From assembly GCA_000507305.1 (NCBI GenBank), contig DF240998.1, forward strand, positions 29,198-93,197: 64,000 nt of DNA. Direction: 5' to 3'. Numbering within the stretch: position 1 is the first letter of the stretch; the number at the start of each line of letters is the position of its first letter. The stretch is from Breviolum minutum Mf 1.05b.01 (taxonomy: Eukaryota; Sar; Dinophyceae; Suessiales; Symbiodiniaceae). Made by a program: the position numbers and the translations under genes. Positions 21,837 to 34,500 of the stretch are shown here, one piece after another. The notes beneath the pieces were generated by a model. The model was not told the origin of the DNA, did not search any database, and was given only the letters and a program-made list of their open reading frames with translations.

Positions 21837-22493
21837 ATGGATCCACGTCTTTTCATCCTGATTTGCCTGGCGGCAGCTTCCAGACACCAGCCATCTTCAG
21901 TGTCGGAGGTGGAGGCCAATGATCCCCAGGACCACGCCTTCAACGAAACCGACTTCCAGCGCATCAGGGATGACGTCAACAGCAGCGACTGGAAAAGGAG
22001 GTTTGACATAGCTCGGGCGGAGATGTGGCCGAGCTTCCTAAAGGCCCATCCCGAGGAAGGCTGGCCCCTCTTCCAAAAGCTAGCTACAGATGAATATGAC
22101 GATGTCAGATGGGGAGCTGCCGAGTCTCCAGCATGGCCTGATTTGATAAAATTGAACTTGTTGCAAAGCTGGCAGCTCTTCGCTGAGCTCATGGACACTT
22201 TCAGCCTGAATGCTTTCATCCTGGTTGACTTGTCCTCGTGGGAGGCTTTTGAAAAGGTGCCGCCGACAGCTGTCGCAGAGCGAGACAGCCAGGAATTACT
22301 GGGCATTGCCCGATCGCTTCAAAAAGTGGCTGACCTTCGTCTTTCCCACGAGATCAAAGGCTTGCCGCTATTCGACGGCGTTTCCACCCATCTGCAAAGG
22401 TCCACCAACGAGACTTGGTTGGGCGAGATGGTTGAGTTGCCGCTTTTTGCGGGCAACGCCGCTCAGCGCGTCTCGCCTGCAGAAAACGTCTAG
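21837..22493 (+). CDS. Secreted hypothetical protein, helical-repeat-like
   Basis: This 218-codon frame opens with a signal-peptide-like N-terminus (MDPRLFILICLAAASRHQ). The next part is acidic and Trp-rich: DWKRRFDIARAEMWPSFLKA, 'HPEEGWPLFQKLATDEYDDV' and RWGAAESPAWPDLIKLN. The recurrent 'W-x-x-x-x-x-L(A)-x-(D/A)-x-(Y/S)-x-x-VRWGAAES' pattern suggests HEAT-like helical repeats, an inference from pattern only. It either ends at 22,493 or is the first exon of a longer membrane protein. A donor before the stop would join, in phase 1, the exon at 22,668, and further exons to 23,769 encode a coiled coil and a membrane helix. Start choice: first Met, with the signal peptide directly behind it. No family is recognised. 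Confidence 0.55.
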   Translation: MDPRLFILICLAAASRHQPSSVSEVEANDPQDHAFNETDFQRIRDDVNSSDWKRRFDIARAEMWPSFLKAHPEEGWPLFQKLATDEYDDVRWGAAESPAWPDLIKLNLLQSWQLFAELMDTFSLNAFILVDLSSWEAFEKVPPTAVAERDSQELLGIARSLQKVADLRLSHEIKGLPLFDGVSTHLQRSTNETWLGEMVELPLFAGNAAQRVSPAENV

Positions 22494-22667
22494 GCTGCCT
22501 GTCTGAATTTTGGAATGGCAGGAGGGGTGCTAAATTTGAAGGCCTCACACATTTCCAGTTCAATCTTTGGATTTTGATGGGTTTCTTAGACGTTTTGGCA
22601 GAAAAAGAAAGACATGTGCTATGAACGGTCAAAAAAGTTGGCGGCCCAGCAACGCACAAAGTCTCAG

Positions 22668-23769
22668 GACTTATTGAGCTCATGAAGGAGAGGGAGCAAG
22701 ACGCGATCGATGCCAAAAAGGAGCTATCCCAACCAGCCACCATTTTCCCATGACTAAGGTGTGATGATTTCTTTGCATGTGATAATTCTATCTAAAAGGT
22801 TCTAAAGCGTGAATGATTGGACCAGACGAATCAGTTCAAAAGCAATTGCAAGTAAGGATCCTTGACCAAGAAAGGATCGTGACCTACTGGGCAGATATGT
22901 TTTTTCTATGGCAAGATTCATAGAAATCCTGTGAGTGTAGAATTTTGATGCCGTTCTTGTTCATGCCAACTTTCCAAGAGAACAGGTGGGATTTCAAATT
23001 CATACAATTCATATTATATAGATCTTGACCGTCATGCAACTGTTTGTGGCAACGCTACAGTGTTGGCAGGAGGCGGAGCAAGCGCGGGAACTGGCTGATG
23101 CAGCTACAGCCAAAGCTGAAGCAGCTACAGCCAAAGCTGAAGCAGCTACAGCCAAAGTGATGATTCTACTGGTCATTGCACCTTGGCCTTTTCCCTAAGC
23201 CACGGCTGATATGACAATTCGAGGGCCGTTTTTTTTCTTGTCGAGATCTAATCAACCAAATGAGTGCTCCTTGAAATCTCGTTGAATTTAAGGTGTTGCT
23301 ACTTGCTGTGCTGTGCATCATTCTGTTTCTTCTGTGGTATTTTTATCCAACGATTCGCCAGTGGCAGGATGAGAATCTTGGAGGCAAAATGCAAAATGGT
23401 AGAACATGTCGCCTGATTTGCACGCTGGATGAATAACATGTGCTTGACACGGGCAGGACATGGACAGAAGCGTATGAGAAGGGTCGAAAAAGGAAACATG
23501 AAATTCTTGTTGCACGTTTACTCGTTTGGGAATCTATGTAGTGATATTTATTCCACCACGTTCCACCCATTTCACGCTGAAAAGGACTCTTGTGTCCAAG
23601 GAAAAAACTGGCCGCAGAGGCAAAACAGGCCATCAGAGCGGCAGTATCTTGGACTGATGCCATCCGTGCGCTTTGGAGAGATGAGGGCAGAGATTTGACA
23701 AATTTCCACTTGAGTACTCGTGATTGCATAGCATATTGCAAGCGATATTTGACATATTTAAGAATTTGA
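22668..23769 (+). CDS. Phased exons: coiled coil, Ala-rich repeat, membrane helix
   Basis: Four exons fit in phase: 22,668-22,720, 23,070-23,156, 23,293-23,398 and 23,618-23,769 (stop). They encode LIELMKEREQDAIDAKK; EAEQARELADAATAK followed by two more AEAATAK units; VLLLAVLCIILFLLWYFYPT with IRQWQDENLGGKMQN; and EAKQAIRAAVSWTDAIRALW to a basic C-terminus. The first intron starts GA (AAG|GAGCTATC ... GGCAG|GAG), the next two start GT, and all end AG. The predicted product is a charged helical stalk, one transmembrane helix and a roughly 50-residue tail. It may continue the secreted ORF at 21,837-22,493, which would make a single-pass membrane protein with an outer domain. The 5' junction is not settled. 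Confidence 0.45.
23103..23156 (+). repeat. 18-bp in-frame tandem repeat
   Basis: Three near-identical units of GCAGCTACAGCCAAAGCT-type sequence encode Ala-Ala-Thr-Ala-Lys-(Ala-Glu). The repeat stays in frame inside a predicted exon, so unit-number variation would change only stalk length. Confidence 0.75.
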
Positions 23770-24055
23770 TAGCTTGTCTATTTATAAACACAAGATGGCC
23801 ACGTCTAATCAGCACCATTTCAGTTTGAATATCAATTTCTTGTGTGATTCCGAAAGAAACTCGTTTTTATTGTTGGGATGTATGGAGATGAATTTGCTTT
23901 GAATCAGAGTAGTCAGAGAACTGACTGCAACCTTTCTTGTTTTAAACTGAAACCATAGACTCACGTCACTCCATTGGTTTCTTGGATGCGTTGTTGGTGT
24001 AGACATGTGTAGACTACAGATAATACAAGTATGTTCAAGTAATGACTAATGGCAT

Positions 24056-24517
24056 CCCCATGGTCATCCAACAGAGGATATGTCTACCCTTCATGCCAAG
24101 GAGGTGTTCGAAATGGTCATTTCTGTCACTCCAGAACCTCCTGCGCACATGGCTATCTTCGGCAACTATCAACGCATTTATGCGAACCCCTACGTCTTGT
24201 ACAAGTATGGCTACCTAAAAGAGGCTCCTTAACGGCTGTGAGCTGTTGTGTGTGGTGATCCTTCGGGGCCAGGGTTGGAAGCATGGAAGCATCCTGAGTT
24301 TCAATGGCGATTTTCGATGACCAAAGAAGGACCTTACAGAAAGCTAACTGCAAAAGAGAAAATTTTCGATGTCATTCACCATGTTGAGATTTGCGGCCAA
24401 GGAAGGTCACCAGAAACATACAGATTTATTCCAAAATTTCTCCCAATTTTTTGGATATTTTCTCCCAAAATTTCTCCCAAAAGCACCAACATATCACAAT
24501 CATCACATATCTTTTGA
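24056..24517 (+). pseudogene. Coding-like tract with two stops, family unknown
   Basis: One reading frame gives GHPTEDMSTLHAKEVFEMVI with SVTPEPPAHMAIFGNYQRIY and ANPYVLYKYGYLKEAP. It then meets TAA (24,230) and TGA within 10 bases, and continues in the same frame as GDPSGPGLEAWKHPEFQWRF, SMTKEGPYRKLTAKEKIFDV, IHHVEICGQG. Both halves have strong protein-like composition. The short gap is far too small for an intron, so either this is a decayed gene or a small indel pair disturbs the join. A Met at 24,080 would give a 50-residue peptide on its own. No family is recognised; a retroelement origin is possible. Confidence 0.4.
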
Positions 24518-24519
24518 TA

Positions 24520-27150
24520 TTCTCACAAGAGATTCAACTCCCACACATCCAGTAGGACAGCCCCTGCTTCAGGGGGGAAGGTGGGGGATACTATCACGAC
24601 CTTCCAGGACCATTCAGACACACAGATCCGTTTGGTTTTGGAATTTGGAAGGAAGGGAAGATGAAGTGAAACAACTAAGCCATCTAGGCAGTCACCATCA
24701 AATTGTCACCAATATGATTATCCAATTATCCAAATATATTTTGAAATTGAACCATCAAGTCGTTATGATACTTACATTTGCATTATTATCCGTATTTCTT
24801 TCTATCGCTAGTGGAAATATCCAGCAATACTTTCACATCAAATCGCATCCCCTTGACCTGATCATCGGGGTCTTACCTGATGTTCAAATGTTCCTGATGT
24901 TCAGTGGGAGATGTTTTTCTTTTGGAAATGGCCAACGCAGTTTGTGTGCACCATGAAACCCAGGTGCCCATGGAAGTCAACAACTTGAGTAGTGTGCAAG
25001 CTGAGTACACTAACGGCTGCGTTTGCAGGGCGTTTCAAAATTATGGGCATAAAATAAGTGCAGCCAATGTATAACTTCTGTGAAGACCCACAAGCCACTA
25101 GTCTGGCATCGCCATGATGGCCAAGGCTCTCACACAAGCGTTCCGCATCAGTGCTGAAGCTTTGGATGTTGGCCTCAATGAATGGGATTTCAGCGCTGTT
25201 CAAAAAGACTCCACAGACGCTTGCGATCCAAATTTGACATGGCATTTCAATGGGTCCCGCAATAGAAAGAGTCATGGCATTGGGGTACAGTTCGATAGAT
25301 TTGCTGCGTTTTGAATGTTTGGAAATTGGGGGGTGAAAAAGAAAGGTGTTGTATGTCGTATTTCCAAAATGATGAATAATTGAGTTCGTTTTCATAATTG
25401 CAAACTGCAAGATGATTTTTGTAAACCGACCCACCCTGCTTGATTGTGACGACATTGCTGATACCTTCCAGGGATTTTGCGTCTCTTTCACCAATGAGTC
25501 CCCAGATGACTCCAGATGGTAATTAGTTTTTAGATTATGACTCGTCACATCGCAATAAACTCTCAACACTTTTCTTGTCCTCAATCTTGACAAGAGGTCG
25601 GATTGCCCTCACTTTCTTCATGTTTTTTCTTACCAATTTGTCAACACATTGAATCCTACATCCATCATTTTCATGACATGCAACCTGTGCATTCGCTCAG
25701 AACGCGGTACAAGAAATGGCTTCGAAGAGTTACGGGCACCTTGGTGTTGCTAACTTTTGCCGGGAATGGAGGTTCCAACTTTGGCTGGTTGGGGTAGCAT
25801 GGGTTGACGGTACTGGATTTTCAAAAAGCACATTCAATTATCAGAAGTTCGACCGTCAGGATGCTCAATGTTCAACATTTGAAAGCAGGAGATTGAGTTT
25901 TTTTTCCAGATGGCCAGTTTATTTTTCAACAAAAAACGGAGGCATTTTTCTATGAATTTTCATTTCCGGGTTGTCCGGGTTGGCCTTGTTGGGGTCATCC
26001 ATCAACGCTTTGCCAAATCAAGGATGGCACGTACCTTCATCGACAAAAACCAACCCAGAGACCTGGTTGTTTTGATGCAACTTTGCCACTTGGCCTGAGA
26101 AATTTCAGCAGAAATCATTTGCCACTTGACCCTTGGGTAGGAGAAAAACATACTATTCACTTTGTCAAGAACTCCAAGAGCCGTTATCCATCAGGAAGTG
26201 ATTTCGTGTTTTTTTGTTAATTTTCTTTGTTTGCTACTTAATCTGCAGACATTTGGGTAGGGGAGAAAATGCGATTCACTTTGTCAATAGCTGCCATCAG
26301 AGAGCAAAAACTGTTTGTCTCTTTGCGTTGTTTGTCTTTCAGTGAATGTCTTTGAGAGTCACAAAGTCTTGGTCAAACGGGTGCGCTGATGCATCGTCAT
26401 TTCAAATAAGTCGATTTCGACATCTTGACTTGTCAAAGATACAAGGCTTGCGGTATATAGTTGCATTCGCCCAAAGTAGACACGAAGAATTGTCGCCCAA
26501 GACGCATATCACCATCGATATATTCATACTTTGAATCGTTATATCATCGTCAATTCTGAATTCATGGAAAGTGATTTTGATAATCGTGCTCCAGGTAGGA
26601 AATGTCATTTGTATATTCAAAACATCGCTCCGCAGCAGGGGCCGCCCACATGGGGATCAAAGATTTGTCCGATTAAAAATAATCAAACAACGGGAGGAAA
26701 CCGAAACGGTCCAACAATGCCATAAAATCCAGCATGGGTTTTATCCGCTTAAAAAAGGGGCTCCCTCCCAGTTGAAGCTGGATTTTGGCCAAGTCGCTCC
26801 CATTGTGAGGTGATCAGATTCAGAATGACTGCTCTCCGTTCCTTGCCGGAACAGATAATTTGCTTTCGAAGCGTTACCAGCATCGATCATCAGAGACCTA
26901 TGAGGTGTTTGAAGTTTGAAACTAAAAGTTTGTCGATTATTAATGATTATTAATGTGCGTGATATCAATTTTGTCACAGTGTACGTCCTTTGGCTTGTTT
27001 GGATTTTGTCATTTTGACCACTGTAGCTTCATTGTTCATTTATGATATGTTTGCCATGCAGAGTCTTCTATAGCAGCGGGTGGTCAGCTGCGATCATTTC
27101 AGCACGTGTAGAATCTTCAAACAGATGAGTTTTTGAAGATGGGTGAGATG
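24520..27150. other. Unassigned; large antisense-ambiguous frames
   Basis: The longest gap-free frame is on the minus strand (24,901-25,593, 230 codons), but it shows no motif. The plus frame over the same bases (25,114-25,314, MAKALTQAFRISAEALDVGL) looks about as plausible. Neither is called as a gene. Confidence 0.25.
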
Positions 27151-27156
27151 TTGGAT

Positions 27157-28472
27157 TTGGATAAAATGACAGGTATGTCAGCAAGATTGAAGAAGCAGAC
27201 ATGACAGCCGTGGACAAGTGCTTTTCCATGTACGAACAAGCGTTCCTGGCCAAGAGGGTGTCTCAGCCAGAATGAAAGGAACAGCAATTGTCACATGCAT
27301 TGGCTGCATGCTTCATTGTACTTGTGTCATGAACATATGGACTTGAAGGGCGTCAGGTAAGAGAGAAGTTTTCATTTGTTCTGCCTCTCATTTTGTGGTT
27401 GGCCTTGTTTTGTGCTTGGCAGTTTCAAGAAGATGCAAACTGGGGGGGGGAAGTTCATTGTGTAACTCATGCGCCGAGTTCCTCAACCTCAAATCAATCA
27501 AGAATCAAGACGTCCACGTGTTGACAGTTGGACATATGTTGGTTTCCAAAGGCATACTTCGATCCGCTTCTTGAGCGCATTGGTGGAAAGACAGGGGCTG
27601 AAGCAAATCTTTGTGGTGAGATCTTTGGTTGCACATAATTTTGAAAGATAGGACTATTTGCATCACAAATTAATATCATAAATTATTTCCGGAGTTGTTG
27701 TGATAATACAAGGGTGAATCTGCAAGTACTTACGTACGTCTACATTTCTGCTAATATATTTACATGGTGCATTGTTGCCTTTGTCCGTTTTTTCTTCAAA
27801 TTTCGAATTGTTGCTCCTTCTTTGTTCAATGGAAGCTTGTAACCGATGCTCAAGTTGAGCACTTTCTGATAAATTGAACGACGCTGATGCTGTTTCACCC
27901 ACACGGGACATTCTTCGTTACAAATTATCGAAGGTTGCCTTGCAAATCACAAGTAAAAGAGTTGTAGTTGACCCGCCATTGACTAAGGAAGGGCATTCTC
28001 AGGCTGGCTGAGAAGAATCTCGTTTCAAACTTCAGCATACAGCTTACACAAAGTTTTTTGCATGTTTTTCGAGATGTCGGTCTCTCGTTTGAAGATACTT
28101 TCTTCAAGATGACTTTTGATGAATCTGTTAACGTTTCTTCCAACGTGCAGACAAGTCTGCAGGAACTGCTTGCGTCCCTCGGGTGGTTTGATTTGGGATT
28201 GTGTCAGAGCCATGTGTGTGGGCCACGATGTCAGCGAGTTGATTGAGGCCACAAAAACGCGAGAATGGTTGAGTTGTCTTAGGGGTCATTCAAGTACTAG
28301 GTTTGTCATCATCATTATTGTGAATCATGAATCATGATAATCAATTTCTTTTTTTTCATCATCTTCATCTTCTTATTCGTCACCATTTTCATATTTTATG
28401 ATCATCTTCTTCATCTTGATTATCATCATTATTTTCTTCTTCCTTCTTCTCCTTCACCATCTTCTTCATCTT

Positions 28473-28566
<94 letters not shown>

Positions 28567-31500
28567 TCACCCAGAGTAGGCCAGCAATCCAAAGGCTCAG
28601 TTGATTATTGTTCATTCAGAGATTAGATCGGAGTAAGGCGGTGTCCGGATGGTATTTGTGGGTTTATCTTTTTAAAAGACTTTCGGAATTTTCCAAGCAA
28701 ATAGTGTCAAAGAGTCAAATATTAGTTAATTGTAAGACATTTGTATCCGTTTGGAATTAGTTAAGAATTCCTTGTGATTGAACCTGAATCAAATTGTGTG
28801 TTCTCTTTCTGCATAATTGTTATTTTTGGATATTTCAGATCTTGTAAATGTCAGTGTATTCCAATATTTGTTACATCATGTTACATGACGTTTCCCTTCC
28901 ATGTGTCGTTCCTTGCTTCACGCACATAGAAACATTTAAACATACCATCCTTCGCCGCGCTCTTTTGTGGTATCTTGTTTTGCTACATAGCAATGCTTGT
29001 TTGTCGTCAAATAGAATGATTCGAAAGGCATGCCTCCACTTGCGTCAATATACATCACCCATCATCACTTGATCATCTTTGAATCGTCTTTGTGGATCTG
29101 AGTATCTTTGGTGTTGAAGATGCAATCTTCCAATCTGCTTTGGAGTCTTTCAAAGCTTCGTTCCATCACCAGATTCGCACCCTAAAAATCGCAAAGAAGC
29201 ACCAATGAAAGCAATGGCAACGTTTCAGTTATAGGTATAGTATAGCATTGGCAACGTTTCAGTTCTAGGTATAGGATATGCCAAATCATGACACAGCTAG
29301 TTGAAAAAATGATCCAATATTTACCAAACATTTGGAACATCTCTAGGGTACCAGGATAAAAAACTTCCAACTTGCAATGCAGGTGATGAAGTGCTTGAAG
29401 GACGAGCATGATGCGAAACGCCTTCGCATTATACACGTGAACAATCGTTTCAAACGTCCGACTTCCGACAATTGGCAGGACATCGCGGTATCTTGGCATG
29501 TTGTGAACAATGTGACAATGCTGGTTAATGATGGTGTATTGTCTTGTGACTTGATAAGTTCCACATCTGAAACCAGAGGGCAAATTTGTTGATGATAAGA
29601 TTTGTCAGTAAATATCCAAGAAATCCAACATGCAACATTCCAATATCCTCATATGTTAAGTGTTTGTTGAGAGATATCTCTTGGATTTTGACGGATTGGT
29701 GGAATTGTTTTGGTCTCACCCAGTTCTTGGAAGCAAACCAAGGTCTATGTGATGTTTACAGATCCGCGCTTCAGCGATGTGGTGGCTGAAATCCAGCTGA
29801 CGCATGAGACCTTTGTGGTCTCTTGGCCAATTTCAATTGTCAATTCTGGAGTTTAGGCCGTGGGATGAATGAGTATGAATGACATGCAAGAGTTTGTTTG
29901 GGGTCTGTGTATAGCAGTGTAGGATGATTGATTTACCGCAAAAAAAAATCACACTGGCAAGTTGTAGCACTTGCAGGGTCAGAAGTTGTCCTATGCCCCC
30001 CATGATCCCACTGGTGAGGCAGTTCGCACCAAATTCAGGGCACACGATGCGTATCTTGGACCGCCCATGTTGGGGTAGTTGTTGAACAGAGGTGACCAGT
30101 GACCAACTGGAACGGATCAGAGCGAAGTCTTTGGTCTTTGGTAAAAACGTTCTGGGGTCAAAATTCGGGCTGTGTTGTTTAAAGACGTGATTTCCTTATA
30201 AGATTTGTGACATGATACCGGTGCGGTATCCCGAAAAGGGCAGGATGGCCATCAAATGGAGTCTGTTGGTTTGTTACGAAGTTCTTCAACATGTTCATCA
30301 TGTAATTAGTTGCCATTTATTCAAGTTATCAAGTTTTACGACGGTTTATTTAACAATTTTCCGAAAAGTTTTGTGCTGGTTGGGGCACCTTGCATCTTTG
30401 CATTGTTTCCTAAGTTGTGCTGCATGGTTGAAGCTACAATTGCCACGTTTTTCGAACAGAATTTGAATGAGAATTGCCCTAGTTGCATTTGTTGATCTAG
30501 AACTCCTCCTTTCAGCTATGTTACACACGTCCCTTTCGATATGTCGATTTCGATTTTCAATATCCACGATTCTTTTGAGCATGTCGCATGATGTGACACC
30601 TTGAGACCTCTCAGCTTGCAATGCAATGCAAGGTATGACCATATTCGTTTTGCTGCCGAAGCCTTGAAATTGCGAGACAAGGTTTGGGTGGTTCGGGTTC
30701 CTGATGTTTTGGGTGAGCCTCAAGATAAATGGATATGATTAATGCAAATCTGAAAATCTGAAAAGTGAAGCTTAAGCTTGAGTTTCCTTTCACTTTTCAT
30801 GTTGGCGGATTTCCAAACATATGACTCATAAGTGACTCATATTCATTTATGTCATGTATTCTCCGTTCCCTTTCTTGAATGCATGGATACGGTTTGTCTA
30901 CGCAATGATTGAGTTGGTGAATGTTGGGTTTGTATGTTTGTTGTGTGCCTGGAATGACCTCCATTAGCTCTTTCACATTGCACGTCTATTGGTCGTTGAG
31001 GGAGAGTCTAACTTGTATATATACTCTTCTATGATTTGTTTGCACTTGGCGAAGATCTCGAGCAAAAGCCCTCCACAGAAAGTCATGACGTTCGTATTTT
31101 TTCTCAACTCAACACATCACACCTGACGCACACGATTCCACGTTGGGACAGGTGATCGTGCGTGGAGTGCCAGATTCAGTTACCAAGCGACCAGAACAAT
31201 GATTCAACGTCGTAACAAACGTCTTTTCGGTTGCCACCATCTGAACTGCGAAGGGAAAAAAGAAGTGGCTGCCGTGAGGATTCACAAGTTTTTTGGAGAG
31301 CGCCAAAAAAAAGCAAGGTTCTGGATGACATTTTTTTTGTCCAGCTTCGATAAATTTCAAATTCTGAAATGGTATCCTATTTTTGTTTTTGAATTCTGAC
31401 ATGTCCAAAAACAATAAGATGATGTTCTGCATGAAGACATGACCTCAAAGATTTGACACCTCTAAAAGTCCAAGATATTTCCATGTCACTTCAATGGTCA

Positions 31501-34500
31501 TCATCCAGTGATGTCCACCAACTTGTTTATTCCAGTGGTGGGATGTGGGGTTAACCAATGATCGAAGTGAGTCCTTGATATTTGGAAATAGATATACTTC
31601 ATGACATGTGCCACTTCCACATCCACATCAGGTGCTTTGAAGCTATGGCATTGATCCATTGGCCCAAGTACTTCAGCTATCAACACAGTGTGAAACTTAG
31701 AGATTTGCACACCAGTTTGCCAAGAAAAACAGTAGCAAATCAGGAAATCCTTCTAAAGTTTTGGTTCACAGTATTTTTTACCAGTCCTCCAACCTAACCA
31801 ATCAACATCCATCATCATCATCATGGCACTTTTAACTAAGAGTTGTTCCGTTTCTCCTTTTGCGCTGAGGATAAGTTCCAACATGCAGCTGCTGCCTGAA
31901 ACAGGTGCAGAAGGGAAAGTTGAGGTCATGAACCGCAAAATGACCCGAAGAAAGTCAGCCTGCATTTTTTGCTGTATAAGTTTGCAATCTGACCTCTGAA
32001 GTGCCTAAACCACCTGGGTCCCTTGAGGTTTTTGGAGCACCAAAGGGACGATTGGGCAATCCCAGGATCCCAGGATCACCTTCACTCTCCACCGAAACGG
32101 TTCTTAATGGTGATTTCCCATCATTTCCCAAGGTTTGATTCGTCATCCAACTGAAACAACCATTCAAAAAATGCTTGGCTTCAGGGTACCAGGAGGTGTG
32201 TAGGACCCAAGACCATGGCAGGTTTTCACATGAGCGCATGGGCAACTTGCCGCTGAGCATCCGGAGAAAATGGGATGCAACAACCGAAGCAGGGGAGGAT
32301 TTTGATACAAAAACTCAAGAGTTTTATACATTCAGGATTTCTTCCTAACATAAACTCAGGCTACTTGGCAGGAATCTAGAGGTTCTTTTTTTGGCACTAC
32401 CCAAAGGTATAGGTGTCAAATGTCAATATGTATGCGGAATCAACAACAAGTTTCATACATCATCCTGTGGTTTCCACAGTCGGTTTGTCATGTCTCCTTC
32501 CGGTGATTCCTGGGTGAAGGAAACCTGGTATGATAAGGCTTTATATTCAGGAACCAGACCTACCAGAAAATGATGCTCAGGCAATGATAGATAAGCGTTT
32601 ATTTGAAGTATATCCAAAGGAATCTTTAAGGATGTAATACCTTTGGGGAATGTCAATTCACCTTTCTCGGATGAGCAGCACCTCAGGCATGTCCACTAGA
32701 CACTTGCGCCGTGCCAACAGATCAGCGCATTCCCGGTTCAGGGACATTGACCTTTGATGAACAAACATAAGGAAAGTGAAGCTAGTGAAATGGGTCGAAA
32801 TGCTGGCTCAATCATTGAAACACTTAAGGTGGATGACTTGCGTCGCTGGACATAGATATTGACATTCCTTTTTGTTTGGAACAAACTCCTATCGAATTTT
32901 TGCCAACAGGTTGTTTTTTCTTAAAGTGCATGGAGTCAAAATGATTGAACTCTCAACAAGAAGCAAGTATCTGATATATAGATATGCCCTGTCAACGAGA
33001 ATGATATCATACAACATAAATTTATTTACACAGACATACATAATACATATGCATATACACGCAGCTTACGTGGTGTTTCTCCATATGGGGAGACCAATGC
33101 GATGCATATGGGTGTTTTTCCGAGAACTCCACATGTTTGGCGCCGCGATTTGGAAGTTCTGACCTCGATCAAGGTGCCACTCCGACGGGAAACAGGTCAA
33201 TGCAGACATGGATGCAAAGCGACAAAAAAAAACGACATGTGCGAAGTATATATTGGAGAAATATATATATATGTTATATAGATATACATATGTTTATGTG
33301 CCTGGAGGAAAAGTACGAAACTGAGAGAAGTGTTTAGTGTTTATAATAGTGTAACTACTGTATATTGTACATCTTTTTTAAAGAAGGAAAAGGTTGGTGA
33401 GCCGCCTAAAATTCATCAAAAGGAAGAATGAAATTGCTCATCTATCCAGCAATGCAAGGAAATTTCTTTAAGTTGGTGTACCCAAGAATAGATTTGTATA
33501 TTCTCGATTCCTTCCATGCTTCCAGAATCAAAGTACAAGCAACACACCTGTGGGATGGAATTCTCCGTGTAGAAACGAGTGCTGCGTCTGGAAATGTAAT
33601 TTACATACAGCTGACAGCTGACAGCTGCAGCTTCTTTGAATATATTTGCAATTCATCCAAAGGTACCAATTCAAACCTTCTGACATTCTCTGAGCAACTT
33701 AGCAAATGAATGGTTGCAACATGCCTATGGAAATCATGCCCCATTTCTTACAGATGAAATCATCCTGTTTGAGTTGTGTAAAGATTCGACGTTTATGTGG
33801 TTGTTAGTGGATGAAAGACTACCCTGCCACTGGTTGTTAGTCCTTTGTGCTTATCCCACTCCATCGTTTGTAAATCAAGTATTGTAAGATGATATTATGC
33901 TTTATTTCTTATATTTTTTCAGGTTGGAATATTACCTTGACTTGGATACATGTGTCATCACTGTTGTTTAAAAAACTAGCACGTTTTCAAAGGCGGTCAA
34001 TGTGTTGAAACACCTGGAAGGTGTCAGAACATGCGCACCAGGACGGGGTGTGTTGTGGCGGCTAATGAATCGAGAGTTTTGAACCACTTGTTGTGACTTG
34101 ATGAAATCACATTTTCCTTGGGTAATTTCACTCACCTAAGATGTTTGAGGATGTGATTTTTTTTGAAAAAAGCAAACATTGACCTCAATTCATGGCTGGG
34201 AATGACTTCATGTCCTGCAACTTCCATCATTGATGATCTCCTTCCCAAGATGCGGAATGTCATCCATCCAATAGACCACAGGCAACCTACCGAGTGATGA
34301 CATATCCCAACGGGCAGGAGCAATGGCCGAAAATGCACAGGCGCTTTTGGCCTGATTCTGTTTTGGGATGCCAACAGTAAGACGAATTTCATGAAATTCA
34401 TCTCAAGTCGTGGTTGAAGAAAGAGTTTGTATGGATGCATCCCTTTTTGGGAGGAGACGATGATCCAATTGGTTTTTTTCCTTCCATTGGTTGATGGTGT

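Noticed and set aside
24901..25593. 230-codon minus-strand gene
   Set aside because: No motif, no splice context, and the opposite strand is equally open over part of it; listed only as unassigned sequence.
28389..28604. Poly-Met and poly-His proteins
   Set aside because: Direct translation of the TCA microsatellite.
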